Shown: positions 1 through 15,504, numbered from the stretch's first letter. The stretch is DNA of 64,000 nt from Chrysomallon squamiferum (GCA_012295275.1 CM022670.1:35127801-35191800), one strand, 5' to 3'. The notes: generated by a model not told the origin, from the letters alone. Numbers and translations are program-made.

Positions 1-602
1 AATCGCTTTGCTGTTCCGTCAAACCCACAAACAATTTAAATGTTTTGTATAACTGGTCAGCAGGCAGATAGAAAAAAAAAGCACACATTGCACGTTTATA
101 CATATATACATTATGTACATACGCCCCCACAGTTACACAGAAATTCCATTCGTTTTAAATCAGGACTAAGGCACGCCTATGTAGCGACAGAATACCGTAA
201 ATGACCGAAATAGCACACAGAAAGAAAAAAGAAACGATACAAAAATAGAGATATAAAAAAAAGGTGACTGGATAGAAAATCAGTGTTTTCTAATAGTAAG
301 TTTATAAGATGTAACCGGGTTGGTAATCTGCATGCACATATACACACGCACGAACGCATGCACGCACTTACTAGATAAGTTAAAATTAATTGTTTTGTCA
401 TAGAAACAAAAACAAGAAGAAAATAAATGACAGCAAACAGAGCAGCCGAGGAAACAAATTCGCACTGAAGTTTTAAAATGCACATTTAAAATATTCTGTT
501 AGAATCACAAATACGGACACCTGCCAGTCACGTTAAATTAAATTTATGATTTAAAAATAAAACACGTTTATGTATATTTAGAGTATAATATATGTACATA
601 TG

Positions 603-653
<51 letters not shown>

Positions 654-1257
654 AGGTCTTTCTCTCTCTATTTTTACACATGTATGAATAAAAATAAATA
701 CACTTTTGTATTTATGCATAAACGCATGTGTTAACGCCAGATTTATCGGCAAGTTAAAATAATAAAACAACTCATACTTGTTGACATATATGTTGCAATA
801 TAAAACAAACGTTTATATCCAGCAATTAAAACCGAACATGCTGATGATACACGATGAAATTTATTACCTTGTTATTTATTACCTTATTATTGTTATTATT
901 TTTTAATTTAATTTTAATTTTTTTTTTTTAAATGTAAAAGAAATCGCTTACCGCAGTGTGGTCGCTGATGTGTGTTGCAGTGATGACGTCGGCTTCGCAA
1001 ACGCAGTGACGAACAGCCAACAATGTAGGTCAACACAGGTAAATAAAAACAAGAGGTGTATAATTATAAAAAAAACTACAAAAGTGCAGTGGTGTGTGAC
1101 TGTCACGGTTGATTCCCTTTCTAGTTTATTTCGGTCAGGTGTGACGACGTAGTTGAAGCAGATACAGATTAGCCGTGGATGGGATTAGCTTTAGAGACAT
1201 GATTACATAAATAAAAATTTAAAAAAAATAATAAAATAATAATAATAATAATAATAA

Positions 1258-1288
<31 letters not shown>

Positions 1289-1598
1289 AAGAAAAAAAAG
1301 AATAATTTAATAAATCAATGAACAAATAAATAAATAAATAATAACAACAATAATAACAACAACAATAATAATAATAATAATAATAATAACAACGATGACG
1401 ACAACAAAAAGAACAATAATAAAAAAAAAAATAATAAAAAAAAAAAAAAAAAAAATTAAAACAAAGTTTAAAATTTTTACAATAAAATGTAAATTTATTT
1501 TGTCAGAAATTATCTATCGTTCGATCTATTTGTCTATCTGTGCATCTGTCAGTTTAACTATAAAAAAATAACGTACTAGTTTAATTTCATCACGGGAA

Positions 1599-1643
<45 letters not shown>

Positions 1644-2249
1644 TACAACAATAACAAAAATAAATAAACAACGAAAGAAAGAAAGAAAGAAAGAAAAAAA
1701 TGGCTAGCAAGCATTTAAAACTGATATCTTTTTGAGGCCTTGACAACATTATTTTTGTTACCTCTTTTATTTAGACTAGAACCTCCCTAGTTATTAGTTC
1801 ACTAGTTCACTGGTATTTCACTAGTTAACTACACTAGACTATTAGATTATTTCATCTACGATGTGAAGCGAAATAAACGAAGCAAGCAGCAGTGACATTT
1901 CTCTGAATCGCACGAGCCTGGAAGTTCAAAGTTCATACAGAGAAAACAATCACGTGATTCGACATGAACATATACTTAAATTTTTATTTGTTTATGTATT
2001 TATTTTTATTATTTTACTGACAGGCTGTAAAATTTCAAGCTTTAAAACAAAAATGTTTAAAAAAAAAGAAATAATAATAATAATAATAATAACAACAACA
2101 ACAATAACAATAATAAAACTGTGTTTTTTGTGTTTTTTATTTGTATATACTTGCATACATTTAATTCTTTCTCTCGCCGTACTTTCAACATTACGTTACA
2201 AAAGTCTTAGATGACTTATACCATTTGTAAAAAAGATCTCACGCTCTTT

Positions 2250-2263
2250 ATTATTATTATTAT

Positions 2264-2295
<32 letters not shown>

Positions 2296-2332
2296 ATAGT
2301 AACAGTAGTAGTAGTAGTAGTAGCAGTATTTA

Positions 2333-2389
<57 letters not shown>
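2250..2389. repeat. Compound microsatellite TTA/TAG/CA
   Basis: Consecutive (TTA)n, (TAG)n with AAC/AAT interruptions, and about 28 CA units. It produces poly-Ser, poly-Thr and poly-Val frames that are not genes. Confidence 0.95.
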
Positions 2390-2394
<5 letters not shown>

Positions 2395-2828
2395 TCACAC
2401 ATCTTTCGTCAATTTTTTTTTTTTCCAGACTACTCTAAAATCACTTGACAGCATCAGCTGCCTTAAAAAAAGACCAGTGAATGATTTAGTAAACTTAAAA
2501 CATGATGATGATGATGATGATGACGACACTCATGAAGTAGGCGGTAATGCTAAAAATAAAATAAAATAGCGCAAACAAAATCTGTTGCCAGTATGCTACG
2601 TAATAATGATTAAATTTCCTTTCTACTATTAATTTCATCGTGAACTGAGTAAGCCACTATGCAAATCCACATAATATACCTCCGTGCAATAAACAGCATT
2701 CTGGGTGCTGAAATCAATAAAATAGATTCAGCTGAATAAAAGATGGCTACTCACCTTTTAATTACACTAGCCACAGTTGTTCTCGTTATAGAAAAAGGTC
2801 TGTACAATGCCTACAGACTAGTAAAACA

Positions 2829-2862
<34 letters not shown>

Positions 2863-3316
2863 TGCTATTATTATTATTATTATAATATTTGCACAATAAA
2901 ATAAAATGTTTTCGTTTCGCTAAAGACCCTTCTGATAATTTATTTTATATATATTTAATGTATCGGCCATTTCAGAACTTGCATACATTCAGCAAAAACA
3001 TCACAATAAATGCATGTTTGTGCATACATGCATACATATTTCCGTCAGTTTATTTATAGAAACACTCACACACACACACACATATATATAGACATATTTA
3101 TCCATATATTTATTCATACCTATGTACGTACGTATATATATCTACATACACACAGACACACATACATTGATGCATGTACATACCTTCAGTAATGGATCGA
3201 CTGAAATGTGCAAAATGCGCATAAATTGTGAAAACTAATGTAAATAATAATTTTTTGGAAAAATAATAAAATAAATAAAAATAAGGCATATTATATAATG
3301 GCTTCGTAATATCAAA

Positions 3317-3347
<31 letters not shown>

Positions 3348-3616
3348 CTGTTAACAGTTTATAAATGAATCTGACTCCTGTTCATTGTCAGAAAGCTTTG
3401 CAAGGTGTAACCTGGATAAAATCATCATTTTTCAGCTCTGATGAAATCCAGAAACCTGTGCTGTAATGATTAATACGACGACCACCAACAGCTTCAAACA
3501 TCATGTTACTGACTGATCAGCGTATACCGTGTAGGCTATATATAAAACGAACAGCCCCAGGCATTATTATTATCATCATCATCATCATCATCATCATGTC
3601 ATCATCATCATCATCA

Positions 3617-3647
<31 letters not shown>

Positions 3648-4009
3648 CGTTATTATTATTATATTTTTTCCTTTATTTGTTTATTTTTATTTTTATTTAA
3701 TTATTATTACATTTTTTGACTTAATCTATTTAAAGAAAAAAGAATATGTAAAGAAAGAAAGAAAGAAAGAAAGTAAGGTAAAAAGAAGGAAGGAATGGAA
3801 AGAAAGAACAAAATTATTAAAGAGACATGAAATAAAGCAAAGGAAAAAAAAAAAAAAAAAGAAAAAGAATAAAAGAAAGAAGAAAGAAGAAAGATAGGAA
3901 AATAATGTATGTAATTAAATGTTTGTTGAACGTTCTGTTAAAACATACACTAATTTTTAACATACTTCTTACCACTGCAGAATCAGAAAAAGGATAAAAT
4001 TAATAGCCA

Positions 4010-4013
<4 letters not shown>

Positions 4014-4093
<80 letters not shown>
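4014..4093. repeat. (GA)n microsatellite
   Basis: An uninterrupted GA tract of about 40 units with purines on the plus strand. Confidence 0.97.
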
Positions 4094-4096
<3 letters not shown>

Positions 4097-4446
4097 CATC
4101 TTTCTATCTTTTAAACCGTTTTACATTAGATGACTGAGTTTAACGTTTGGTACAAGAGTTTCTAACTATGCAACATCCATATTTAAATTAAACAAATGAT
4201 TATTTGATGCAATCAGATTGCTACTTCGTATGGCCACCTGTCTATGACCATTAAACTGTTATCTCAGAATACGAGATGTTTAACTGTATTAGGCTTAATT
4301 AAAGCAACAGGTGTTGCCTTGCTTGTGAATAACAGCAAGACAGATTAAGTTAAGCGTCAAACGAAGTTTTGAAGTAAAAAAAAAATTAAATCGGGGACAA
4401 AATAAACATGCACAATAAGATTTTCTATAATTAAAGACAAAGAGTG

Positions 4447-4568
<122 letters not shown>

Positions 4569-5619
4569 CTATTTCTTTTTTTCTTTTCTTTTTTTAAATT
4601 TTTAACCGTTTTATAAGAAGAATAAAAAAACGTTTTTGGAATTTAAGTGACAGAAAGTGACAAGAAAAAACATTAAAAATGACATAAAATTCAACAGCTA
4701 TATGTAAACAGCTGTCACTAGTTGTATAAATATCGAAAAATTTTTCCTTTGTATTATTATTATTTTTTTTTTTTAAGAAAAAAGAATAAAGAGAGACCAG
4801 TTTAGAATTTGATAAATTATTTTTCATATTTAACATTCGTAGCAGAACAAAACCAGTTTACTGTAATTACCATAAAAAATAATAATGTTGTTAAAACTGT
4901 ATTCGGTCATTTACATATAATTACAAATGCAACAGAAACAACAGTAACATAATGTACTGCAAAAAATATAATAATAATAATAATAATAAGACGACGAAGA
5001 AGAACAACAACAATAACAACACTAATCGTAATCAGACATAATCATAATCTTTATCACGAACAAATTATTATTTTTGTATATTATTATTATAATCATCATC
5101 ATCATTATCACCATCAGTAGATACAGTAGTATTAGGAAGATGATGATAAGTTATGAAAAAATAGAATATTAATTTCATATTTAAGAAAGAAGAACAATGT
5201 ACTTCTACCTATCATTTAGTACCTTAAAACAAACCAAAATAAATGGATAGAATTATGCATTAAAATCTAAATAAATAAATAAATTTAAAAAAAACAACTA
5301 AAAAAATCAATACATCAGCAACGTATACAAAACGATTATTAGTTTTTAAGACTTACTTAGAATTAATTTACATTATTTTGTAACTGGTAAAAGTTAAACA
5401 ATCCTTCTGTCGCAGACAGTACGTGTGTCAAGAAACACTGCATTTGTAATAATTCACGACAATCTATGAATAATATTATATTGCATAAAATAGCCTCATT
5501 TTTGTTATCTACGGTGTGGGTAAGTAAATAAATAAATAAATAAACCAATCAATATTTTAAACTGTCCTTTTTTCCTTTGATGAGGATTCGTAAGAACTGA
5601 GTACGAAAATTTTTCAAAA

Positions 5620-6415
5620 CTGGCTATCAAAACGCATACAGTCTCGAAACTAATATTTGGACTGAATAAACTACATTCTAAAAACTAGTATTCTGGCTGT
5701 TAGACGCATACAAATCTGGACACAAGTTATCTAGTTGTTCTGGACAAATACTTTCTAGAAATAATTATTCTGATTGTCCTGGATATATGTATTCTAGAAA
5801 TTAGAATTTTGATTGCCCTGGACAAATACTTATCTAGAAATTTAGTTTCCTGGTTGTCCTGTACATATCCAGTTTAAAAACCAATATTCTGATTGTCCTG
5901 GACACATACGTTCTATAAACCAACATTTTTAATGCGCTGTACATATATGATCTAGAAACTAGTATTCTGATTGGCCTGGATACATACGTTCTATGAACCA
6001 ATATTCTTATGGTCCTGTACATATACAATCCAGAAACTAGTATTATGTTTGATTTGGATACATACATTCTATAAACCAGAATTCTTATTGTCCTGTACAT
6101 ATACAATCTTGAAACTAGCTTTTTGATCGTCTTGGATATATACATTCTATAAACCAATATTCTTATTGTTCTGCACACATACATTCTAGAACCTAGTATT
6201 ATGATTGTCTTGGATACAAACATTCTATACATTTTGTTTTCTGATTATCCGGTACACATACAGTTTAAAAACTAGTATTCTGATAGTTCTGGACAGATAC
6301 ATTCTAAAAACCAATACTCTTATTGTTCTGTCCAAATGCAATCCCGAAATTAGTATTGTGATACCCCTGGATGCATACAGTGTAGAAACTAATATTCTAA
6401 TGCGTTTCAGTTCAA
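5620..6415. repeat. 39-bp minisatellite (about 20 degenerate copies)
   Basis: The unit is 39 bp, for example the copy at about 5885-5923 that begins ATTCTGATTGTCCTGGACAC and ends CTATAAACCAAC. Two alternating variants are visible, one with TCCTGGATACATAC and one with TCCTGTACATATAC, giving a 78-bp higher-order register. Because 39 is divisible by three, the minus-strand frame 6232-5834 stays open for 132 codons and shows a 13-residue repeat of the type TIRILVYRMYVSR. I see no start context, splice sites or homology, so it is annotated as repeat, not gene. Confidence 0.88.
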
Positions 6416-7196
6416 ATGAATAGGGATAAATCGTGTTAAACGATACCCTAAAAATGTCAGCGACAGACTGTAACGAAATGATACGTGATTAAAAAAACAA
6501 AACTATGTTTCCATTTCATGGATTAAACTTACGGGCTGACGTCAGTGGATGATTTGTATGTATCTTCCCCATATTCAGGATTTGATAAAGCAAATAACAA
6601 GGAGCCGAGGTGGAGAAAAGGTACAGAAGCGGGCAACCATAAGAAGGGTTGATCTTGTAAACTCATCACACCTTACGTCTGAGATTTTTGCTTCTGAGCT
6701 ACTTCATATCTGTGTTGTGTTAAGGTGTGTGTTCTCACCATGATAATGTTAATCAGGGTTATACGGATAACGTGTAATTCGCAGATGGGCCACTAACAAA
6801 AATTTAAAGTGATTGCTTAATGCAGTTGTGTGAGATATTGATCATGTTCAGGCAATTAAAGTATCGGGTTACATTTTATAGTTATTCTGTACATTGAGAA
6901 GTGAGATATGGCCGTCATGCCAAAGGTTTTTAGGTATACTACGTTCCCATTTAGTAATGATAATAATAATAATATAATAATAATATTATACACACATACA
7001 TTAAAAACGTTAGCATATAAAAATAAGCATACACACAAACATTGACATATACTTACTTATATACACACACACATATATATATGTATATGTATGTATGTAT
7101 GTGTGTGTGTATATATATATATATATATACAAGCATGCATACGTACGTACGTACAGTCTCAAACACATACGAAATTACGTACATATATGTGTGTGT

Positions 7197-7233
<37 letters not shown>

Positions 7234-8550
7234 TACACATACATATACATAAGGAAATCAATGTATTAGAGATAACATCAAAAAGTATTCTAATAGACGT
7301 TTTTATTAGATCCAATAATTTACTCATTTGAAAACTTCTGAAGTGCGTTCATTTTACTGTTTACTATATATACACGTATATAAATACTAGATCAGCACCT
7401 TGATATGACATGTCGTTCTAACATATGGATATCTAACAGTTTTATAAGTCAGTCGATATAATCTGCACGAGGAAACAGAATGTAAAACATGAACCGCGAA
7501 CCTATGTAGGGACGTCTTAGTTAAAACCAAAATGATTCGTGACAATGTTTCTAAAGGCAGGATCACACGAGTTAACCCACTTAAACAACCGAACACCAGG
7601 AAATTGAACGTTAACGTATTTCACTGAACATTTAAACAGTCAAGAAAATTATTTTTTTTTTTTTTCTCTCTCTCTCAAATATTGTTCAATATATTGTTAC
7701 TAATTCTGTTATTTATCGTGAATGTGATCGTAATTTGAATAATAAAATACAGGCGAAGGTAATATGAATAGAATTAGGACGTATCGGAAGCAACAGCTGC
7801 AGTAGTAGTTGTAGTATGTGTTACTGAGGTAACAGCAGTTGCAGTGGCACAGCAGTGGGAATAATTGTGATTGTCGCTGCTTTTGTTAGAGTGAGAGAAG
7901 GACAGACAGAGACAAAGAAAGAAAAAGTTAAACATATAATAACGTCTCTCTCTCACCGTTTTGTGCGTGTCTGTCTGTGTGTGTGTGTGTGTGTGAGTGC
8001 ACGCGCGTAGAACATATAAATTATATAAATGTGTATATCTCTTTCTCTCCTTGAGAGAGAAAGAAAGAGAGAAAGTGATAGACAGACAGATAGTCAGACA
8101 GAAACAGAGAGATAAATATATTAGCGCTTTTGAATACAAAAAAAAAAAAAAAAAATTAACAAATAAACATCGATATATCCAATAATTAAAATCACGTGTT
8201 ATATTATAAAAGTAATTAAAATACTATTATTAAAATACTTATACTTCCGCTTACCTTATTGATTGTTTCTTTCTTTTTCTTTTTTTTTTTTTTTTTTTTT
8301 TTGTTCACTTTCTTTTTTGTACGTGTTATCAGATAATTCCCCAGACCATGTGAAGTTTATCAGATGAATGCTAAATCCATGCGTCAGCTCAGCCCACTGT
8401 TAGTTCTGCAGTCCGAGTTCAATATGTCCGAAACAACCTGAGTGTGTATGGACATGTGTTACTGCCTGAATAATTGTATACAGCTCAATTAATATTGATC
8501 ATTGTCTAGTCACGTGGCACTACATAACGGTTAATGGACGTTATACATAA

Positions 8551-8584
<34 letters not shown>

Positions 8585-9061
8585 TATAATTTCAAATTGT
8601 ATCCGTCTTCGGTGTTGTTATCGTGCCGGCCACGTCGAGGCTGTTGTAGTGGTTCGCTTTATAGGCTGCCGACACAACGTGACGTTTTTTGATGTTCTTG
8701 TGGTGATACTGACTTAAGCTTAAATGCTATGTGTATAATATGAGTAAATGCCCCACTTTGTTAATACCCCTGATGAAGTACGGCAGTTATGTAACATATA
8801 TTACTTAGAAATGTGTAACGACAACAATAACAATAATAATGCTGCTGATGATTATTTTGATGATGATGACAATGATAATGACAGTAATAATAATGCTATG
8901 AAACCTTAAAATCGAACACTCACTGAACTGAGAGATTCTCAAAATCAAACTTTTTATACTGTTCGGTTTCACTGTAACAAAATAAATAAATAAAAATAAA
9001 TAAATAAAAACAATATCTAATAAGAACACCTGAAGAAGCATTTTGATTTTGATTTCCGTTA

Positions 9062-9194
<133 letters not shown>

Positions 9195-9846
9195 AAAATC
9201 AATTTTGTCACAGATTACACTCTGTTTCACATCAATAAAAATTCACAATTGACTGAAATTGTTTGTGTATTCAACAAATGTCGTTATTAATATTATTTTT
9301 GCTGTTGTTATTGTTTGTGTTACAAATAGTGATGTTTCTTGCTCATCTCGTCATAATTATCATTACTACATTAATACATCTACTACTACCACTACTACCA
9401 CTATTATTATCATCATTATTATTATTATTGTTATTATTGTTATTATTATCTTTATTATTATTCCCGAACTCTTCTCAACCATTTAATTACGTTTTCAAAG
9501 ACTTTTATTTATCTATAATATTTATTACTTTTCGTTCACTGACTGATTTTAGCTCAAGGCCAGCAGTAGCGATCAGCCGTGCCTGCTTCCTTCATTTATT
9601 TATATTAATGGTCTTTTATGTTTTCTTCTCTTTTCTCTGTATTTTTTTTTTCCCAAGCCTTCTATCACGTTCGAGAGATGGTATAAAGCAAGTGCAAAAT
9701 CATTAATCTTTCAGTGAATATATTAAACTGGTCATTCATTATTAGACTACAAATGTATGCATACTGTTACTTTGTGCGTTTGAAAAATTCAATACTAATT
9801 AATTTATAGACAGTATCATCAGTAATGATTCAGCAGCAAAAGTAGT

Positions 9847-9853
9847 AGTAGTA

Positions 9854-9936
<83 letters not shown>

Positions 9937-9937
9937 A
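9847..9937. repeat. (AAT)n-(AAAT)n microsatellite
   Basis: A trinucleotide AAT array passes into tetranucleotide AAAT without a spacer. Confidence 0.95.
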
Positions 9938-9975
9938 AATGAAATAAATGCATCTCTCTCTCCTCACTTCTCCTG

Positions 9976-9979
<4 letters not shown>

Positions 9980-10049
<70 letters not shown>
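9980..10049. repeat. (CT)n microsatellite
   Basis: About 35 CT units following a C-rich stretch. Confidence 0.96.
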
Positions 10050-10053
<4 letters not shown>

Positions 10054-10206
10054 CTGTGCGTTTGTCTGTTATATATATGAGGGATTAATTATTTTGTTGT
10101 ATAATGAATGAATGTCTAATAATTAAACAACATGTTTTGGTAATTATCGGTAGTAACTGATGATTTATTTGTTATACGCACTCACATGTATACATACACA
10201 TACATG

Positions 10207-10248
<42 letters not shown>

Positions 10249-10736
10249 TATGTTTAAACATACAAAACGAACAAACATGAATCATCAAAATGATAAATTA
10301 TAAATAATGGTCTATTCTGTTACATAAACGGTAGATGAATCAGATTTAAAGATACATAAATTTAAATAGTATTTTCGTTCACAACAAAACGATAAATAAA
10401 GGTATTTGTTAATCAAGCATAAACCTGAGGTTAGTTGGGGAAAAATAAAATTAAAAAAAACCCTCAGTATTATTCTTCTTTTTTTTTTTTTTTTTTTTTG
10501 CACAGGAAGAAAACAAGATAGCAAAATTGATATTGCTCACCTGATAATTCCTGTGACAAATGTTACTTACGTAATAACTTCAAGCAAAATAAACATTTCC
10601 TGTTTTTGTTATTTTTAGTTGTTATAAATAAAAATAAGGTGATAAATAAAATTATAATTTTAAAAACAAATCAGCTAACTCTGAAACAGAGTAAAGGTGG
10701 TTGCTTGTTCTATTGCGACTACTACTGCCAAACACC

Positions 10737-10829
10737 AACCCCACTACTACTACTACTACGTCTACTACTAATAGTTGTTGCTACTACTACTGCTGCCACT
10801 ACCACTACTACTACTGTCTTTACTAGTAC

Positions 10830-10872
<43 letters not shown>
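10737..10872. repeat. CTA-type and ATG-type trinucleotide arrays
   Basis: Degenerate CTA/CTG/CCA triplets run into about 14 pure ATG units. Confidence 0.9.
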
Positions 10873-10874
<2 letters not shown>

Positions 10875-11909
10875 ATGATTATTATTATTATTATTTATTA
10901 TTATTATTATTTTTTATTTTATTTTATACAAGTTTGATAAAACGATAATTCTCTCCAGCTGTCGGATATTTGACATACGGAGTAATTTCCCTTTCATTTG
11001 TTTTTTTAATTTTTTTTTTAATCGAAACTACAGGAGTACACACTCTACTAACTTATCTAGCAAACAGCCATAAGTGCTCTTTAAAAAGTAGTGAAATAAC
11101 ATAAAATAAAAGGATGTTCAAATTGCTTTACTTTTTCTATTCTTATCATTAATTTGTTATTGTTGTTGTTGCTGCAGTTGTTATTTATTTGTTTTACTTT
11201 TCTTTCATCCAGTCTAAATTAATAATAAAGTAAAAAAAACAAAAAAAACAACAACATCCAAACCAAATACATTTTAAAAATATGTAAACGCTACAATTAT
11301 TTACATGTCGCGTTATAACATATACTGTAGACCGATTTTCTCTCAAGTTTCTTCTCTTTGCAGAGAAGGATACCATAACCCCATTAATCTACAATGTGAT
11401 GGATGACGTCACGAATGGGGAAGCAAAAATGGCGGAATCTAGATCTTTTGTAACAGTATTATTTTATTGTCATACTTTGCGATATAAGATGATCTAAAAC
11501 ATTAAAATAATAATTTTTTAAATATTAAAAAATGTGTTACACCACTTTTGTGGTATTGCGTTAGTACATTTTAACGATGCCATAAAACATTTCAATTTTA
11601 ACTGCCATTTGCTGCCATATGCGTGTTCAACGAGCTGTTTCTATTAATCAGTAGCATGAATGATTCTTAATGCATCTTAGCAAAGGAAAAGCACGTCTTT
11701 CATAAACCAGTCACACTACATTGGTTGAATAAGCCTATCGAACACAGTCAGACAAACTGATCTTGTTACTGTTACATCTTTAATATGTCGTCTGCTACTT
11801 AAATCACTCAAGCTGAACAAAATACTGATAGTGTCGATAATTTCAGTTTACTGTCAATAATTTATATTTACTATAACTCATTGCTTAATTGTGGGGTTTT
11901 GGGTTTTGG

Positions 11910-11942
<33 letters not shown>

Positions 11943-12270
11943 CCGTGAAACTCGGGCAAATCCTGACTCTCCAAACACTAACTGCATTGCTTATCTACAA
12001 TTCGCTGTGCATTAAACAAACGTTTCAGCCTTTAAACAGATTTGTAATTTGAATCAACAACCTACAAACACTGAATTTAGACAGATATGTATGCTTCTAA
12101 AGCAGGTAATTGCACAAATCCACGTTTCCGAATGATAAAGAAAGTATAAGGAAATCTTTTCCCTGATGATTCTGTCATATTCTACCAAGAATTATAGAAG
12201 ATTTAAACCCATCATGGCAATATCAGATACTTCTTTTCTTTAAAAGTCATTTTCAGTTAACATATAGTAC

Positions 12271-12276
12271 TGAGCT

Positions 12277-12315
<39 letters not shown>

Positions 12316-12332
12316 TATATATATCAAGCTCA
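12271..12332. repeat. Near-perfect inverted repeat with AT core
   Basis: The arms TGAGCTTGATATATAT and ATATATATCAAGCTCA flank an AT tract containing TTAGA. Together they could extrude a long hairpin or cruciform. Confidence 0.85.
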
Positions 12333-12334
12333 TG

Positions 12335-12335
<1 letters not shown>

Positions 12336-12368
<33 letters not shown>

Positions 12369-12401
12369 TGTATGTATGTATGTATGTATGTATGTATGTA
12401 T
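12336..12401. repeat. (GTAT)n microsatellite
   Basis: About 15 tetranucleotide units directly beside the inverted repeat. Confidence 0.95.
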
Positions 12402-12867
12402 ATGTTAAAATGTCAGAATTGTATTCTAACAATCAATATCATTTTTAACAAAATAATAAAACACATATTGAGAAATGCCGAATATATACAGAAATACCCC
12501 CGTAAAATTAAACAGCTGATCACAATTTTCTCTTCATATCGACTTCAACAATAAACAAAAACCTTTATAATGAGTTCGTTTTCTGGCCACGCGCCCGACA
12601 TGCGCAGATGCTTTCAGTTTCAAGCAAATATCCGGGCATTTCGTGAAATGACATGCAAATTAAAATTTGAAAAACTGAGGAACAAATACTCGTTTTCATT
12701 CTTTTTTTTTTTTTAGCTTATTTGACATTTCGTGTGTAAAGTACTTTGGGCTAAGAACACGTTTCCGTTCTTTTTCAGCTTATGAAAAGACATTGATGTC
12801 AAAATATCATCTTGTATGAAAGAAAGTACAATGCATTAACTACAAGAGATTTTTATTTATTTATTTA

Positions 12868-12874
12868 TTTATTA

Positions 12875-12932
<58 letters not shown>
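12868..12932. repeat. (ATT)n microsatellite
   Basis: About 20 uninterrupted ATT units after a TTTA tract; yields a poly-Ile frame that is not a gene. Confidence 0.95.
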
Positions 12933-12933
<1 letters not shown>

Positions 12934-14692
12934 ATTTATTTTATTTTGTTTCTGGCTTTTTGTCGTTATTTACATTTTAAAAATAATATACAAATAAATT
13001 AAAAATTAGACACTGGAAAGTCTAAAATAATTTTATATGTATTATTACGAACCATATTATTTTTAAAACTATTTATTTATTTATTTATTTATTTATTTAT
13101 TTGGAAGGACAAAATACTGTTAAGTAACTTTAAAAAATAAACAGTTTTATATTAACATGATTGACATGGGACATTTCTTACAGACGTAACAATCTGATAA
13201 GCACTTGCATTACGCCAGTGTTGTATTGATTATAACACGAGTACCAGTCCAGCCAACCTAATGGCGGGAACTGTTCGATTGAAATCTTATCAGATCTTGT
13301 TTTAATATAATAAATGGCAGATTTACCATTTGAATTTAAAATCCTTCCCAACTGTCGTAAACATAAACAAATGTTAAGGGTGCAAAAATCTGCTTCCCCG
13401 AAATTTCAAGTACTTGCGTTTTTAATTTTAGCAATATTTCGAGCATACGCCCATTTAGGTCGATCGGTGATAACATTTCCTGCTTGACGGTTTTTATTTT
13501 TAATTTAATTTTATATTGTGTTTAGAAAAGTACAGGCCCTACAGGCTTGTTAATTATTTAATTATCCCCAAACTTGTTCTTGTTTTCTTTTCAAATTAAT
13601 AACCATCTTGTTGAACTGTTTCAGTGTGATGGCAGGTGGAGTTACGAAGAGAAATACCAAATTAATTTAACTGTATTCGTCTTCTCAGTTTCAGGACATC
13701 GATTATATTTGATTCCGAAGCTTGTAAAATTTCATTAAAGAAAATTGTTTATAGCTTACATTTCTATGATTGCCGCATTCTTGATCTTTTTTTTTAATTA
13801 TTATTATCTTTTATTTTTCTTTTATTTTTTTTCTTTTTCGTTCAACGTCTGGTCTCATGGCGATGTTGTTTACAATAAATAAAAGTTGCGATCCAAATGA
13901 GTAGCGTGTGTCATAAACAAAAACATAAAAAAAAAGAAAAAGAAAAGATTTGTTTTCTGCGCTAAAATATATTGTGATATTGTGAAATATAACTAGATTT
14001 TAACAAACTAATAAAAACATACTCACATTTTTTTATGAAATGGCGTCCTTTCCAGAAATAAAGATGAGTACCAGAACGCAGAATTTGATTACGTCACACA
14101 TTTTTTTCTTTTCTATTTAACATTAATAATTATATTTTTAATTCTTTGTTATTTGATCTCTTCTTTTCAGCTCGTAAACACAAGACAAATATAATTTTAT
14201 TTCTTTACTACAAGTTGTAATATAATAATACGTAGTAGTAGTAATAATAATATTCGTATTCTTACTACTATAGTGGTAACAACAACAACAAAAATAATAA
14301 TGTTGACAATATTGTTTTTAAAATTACAACAAACAAGTGAAATCTGGTTTACAGTTGGAATTTATTAAAACAGAATAATTCAAGCAACTTTCAACCGTGA
14401 ATTATGAATTGAAAAAATTAATTAAAGAAAAACAAACAAACAAACAAGAAAACAAACAAAACAGAAGTATCATGTGACATTTTCTGTGTACAGAGATCAT
14501 GAGACATCATCCATGATAATTTTTCTTTTTAAACAGTGGAGTTAATATTCCATGAGGCATAATGGTATAAAACAAGGTGTGAAAAAACAAATAATAATAC
14601 GTCTATCTTGTAATTACAGTCATGAAATGTTAAAACACTAAGAACAACTTCTCATAACAATAGATTTATCTGTAAGATATAATTTAGGAATC

Positions 14693-14730
<38 letters not shown>

Positions 14731-14861
14731 TTCAAAATAATTCCAGAATTAAAAAGATGAAAGCGGATTCAAACAGCTTCAAAATGTGAAGAAAAGGAAA
14801 ACAGATTAAAAATGTATTTTATAAAGAAGAAGAAGTAGAAAGGAACAGAAATTATAGAGTC

Positions 14862-14892
<31 letters not shown>

Positions 14893-15502
14893 AGGAAAAG
14901 AAAACGAAATGAAATTATCAAAATCAGGAATGTAAAGGGAAATATAAAATACAAATATTTACCAAGACAAAGATAACAAATGTTTGTTTTTAAAAAAATG
15001 TACCTTTAACATTTTAACAGTAATATTTTGTGTGGTTCTAACTATTTAAATAAATAAATAAATAAATAAAAAATGAAAAAATAAAAACCTAAAAAAAAAA
15101 AAAAAATAATAATAATAATAATAATAAATAAATAAATAAATAAAAAAAAAAAAATTTAAAAATTACAATATTGAAATAAAATAAATACATTTAAATATAA
15201 AGAAATATCAAATGAATATAAAACCGATTCCACTCGATGCAGATATAATACATATTTATAGTATCAGTGCAATAAAGAAAATGTTATCAAAGCAAACATA
15301 TGTGGTAGCTTTAAAAGCAAAATGATTAGGCACAATTTTAAATGCAACCGTCGGTATTTGTATCATTAATTTATTCAAATAAATAAATAAATTAATTAAT
15401 TAAATGAAAAGATAAAAATGAGAAATTAGGTCTACTAAATAGTGAATGTTTGTTAAATAATTGGACAAAATTATTTTTGTTGTATCTGTAAAATTTAATT
15501 AT

Positions 15503-15504
<2 letters not shown>

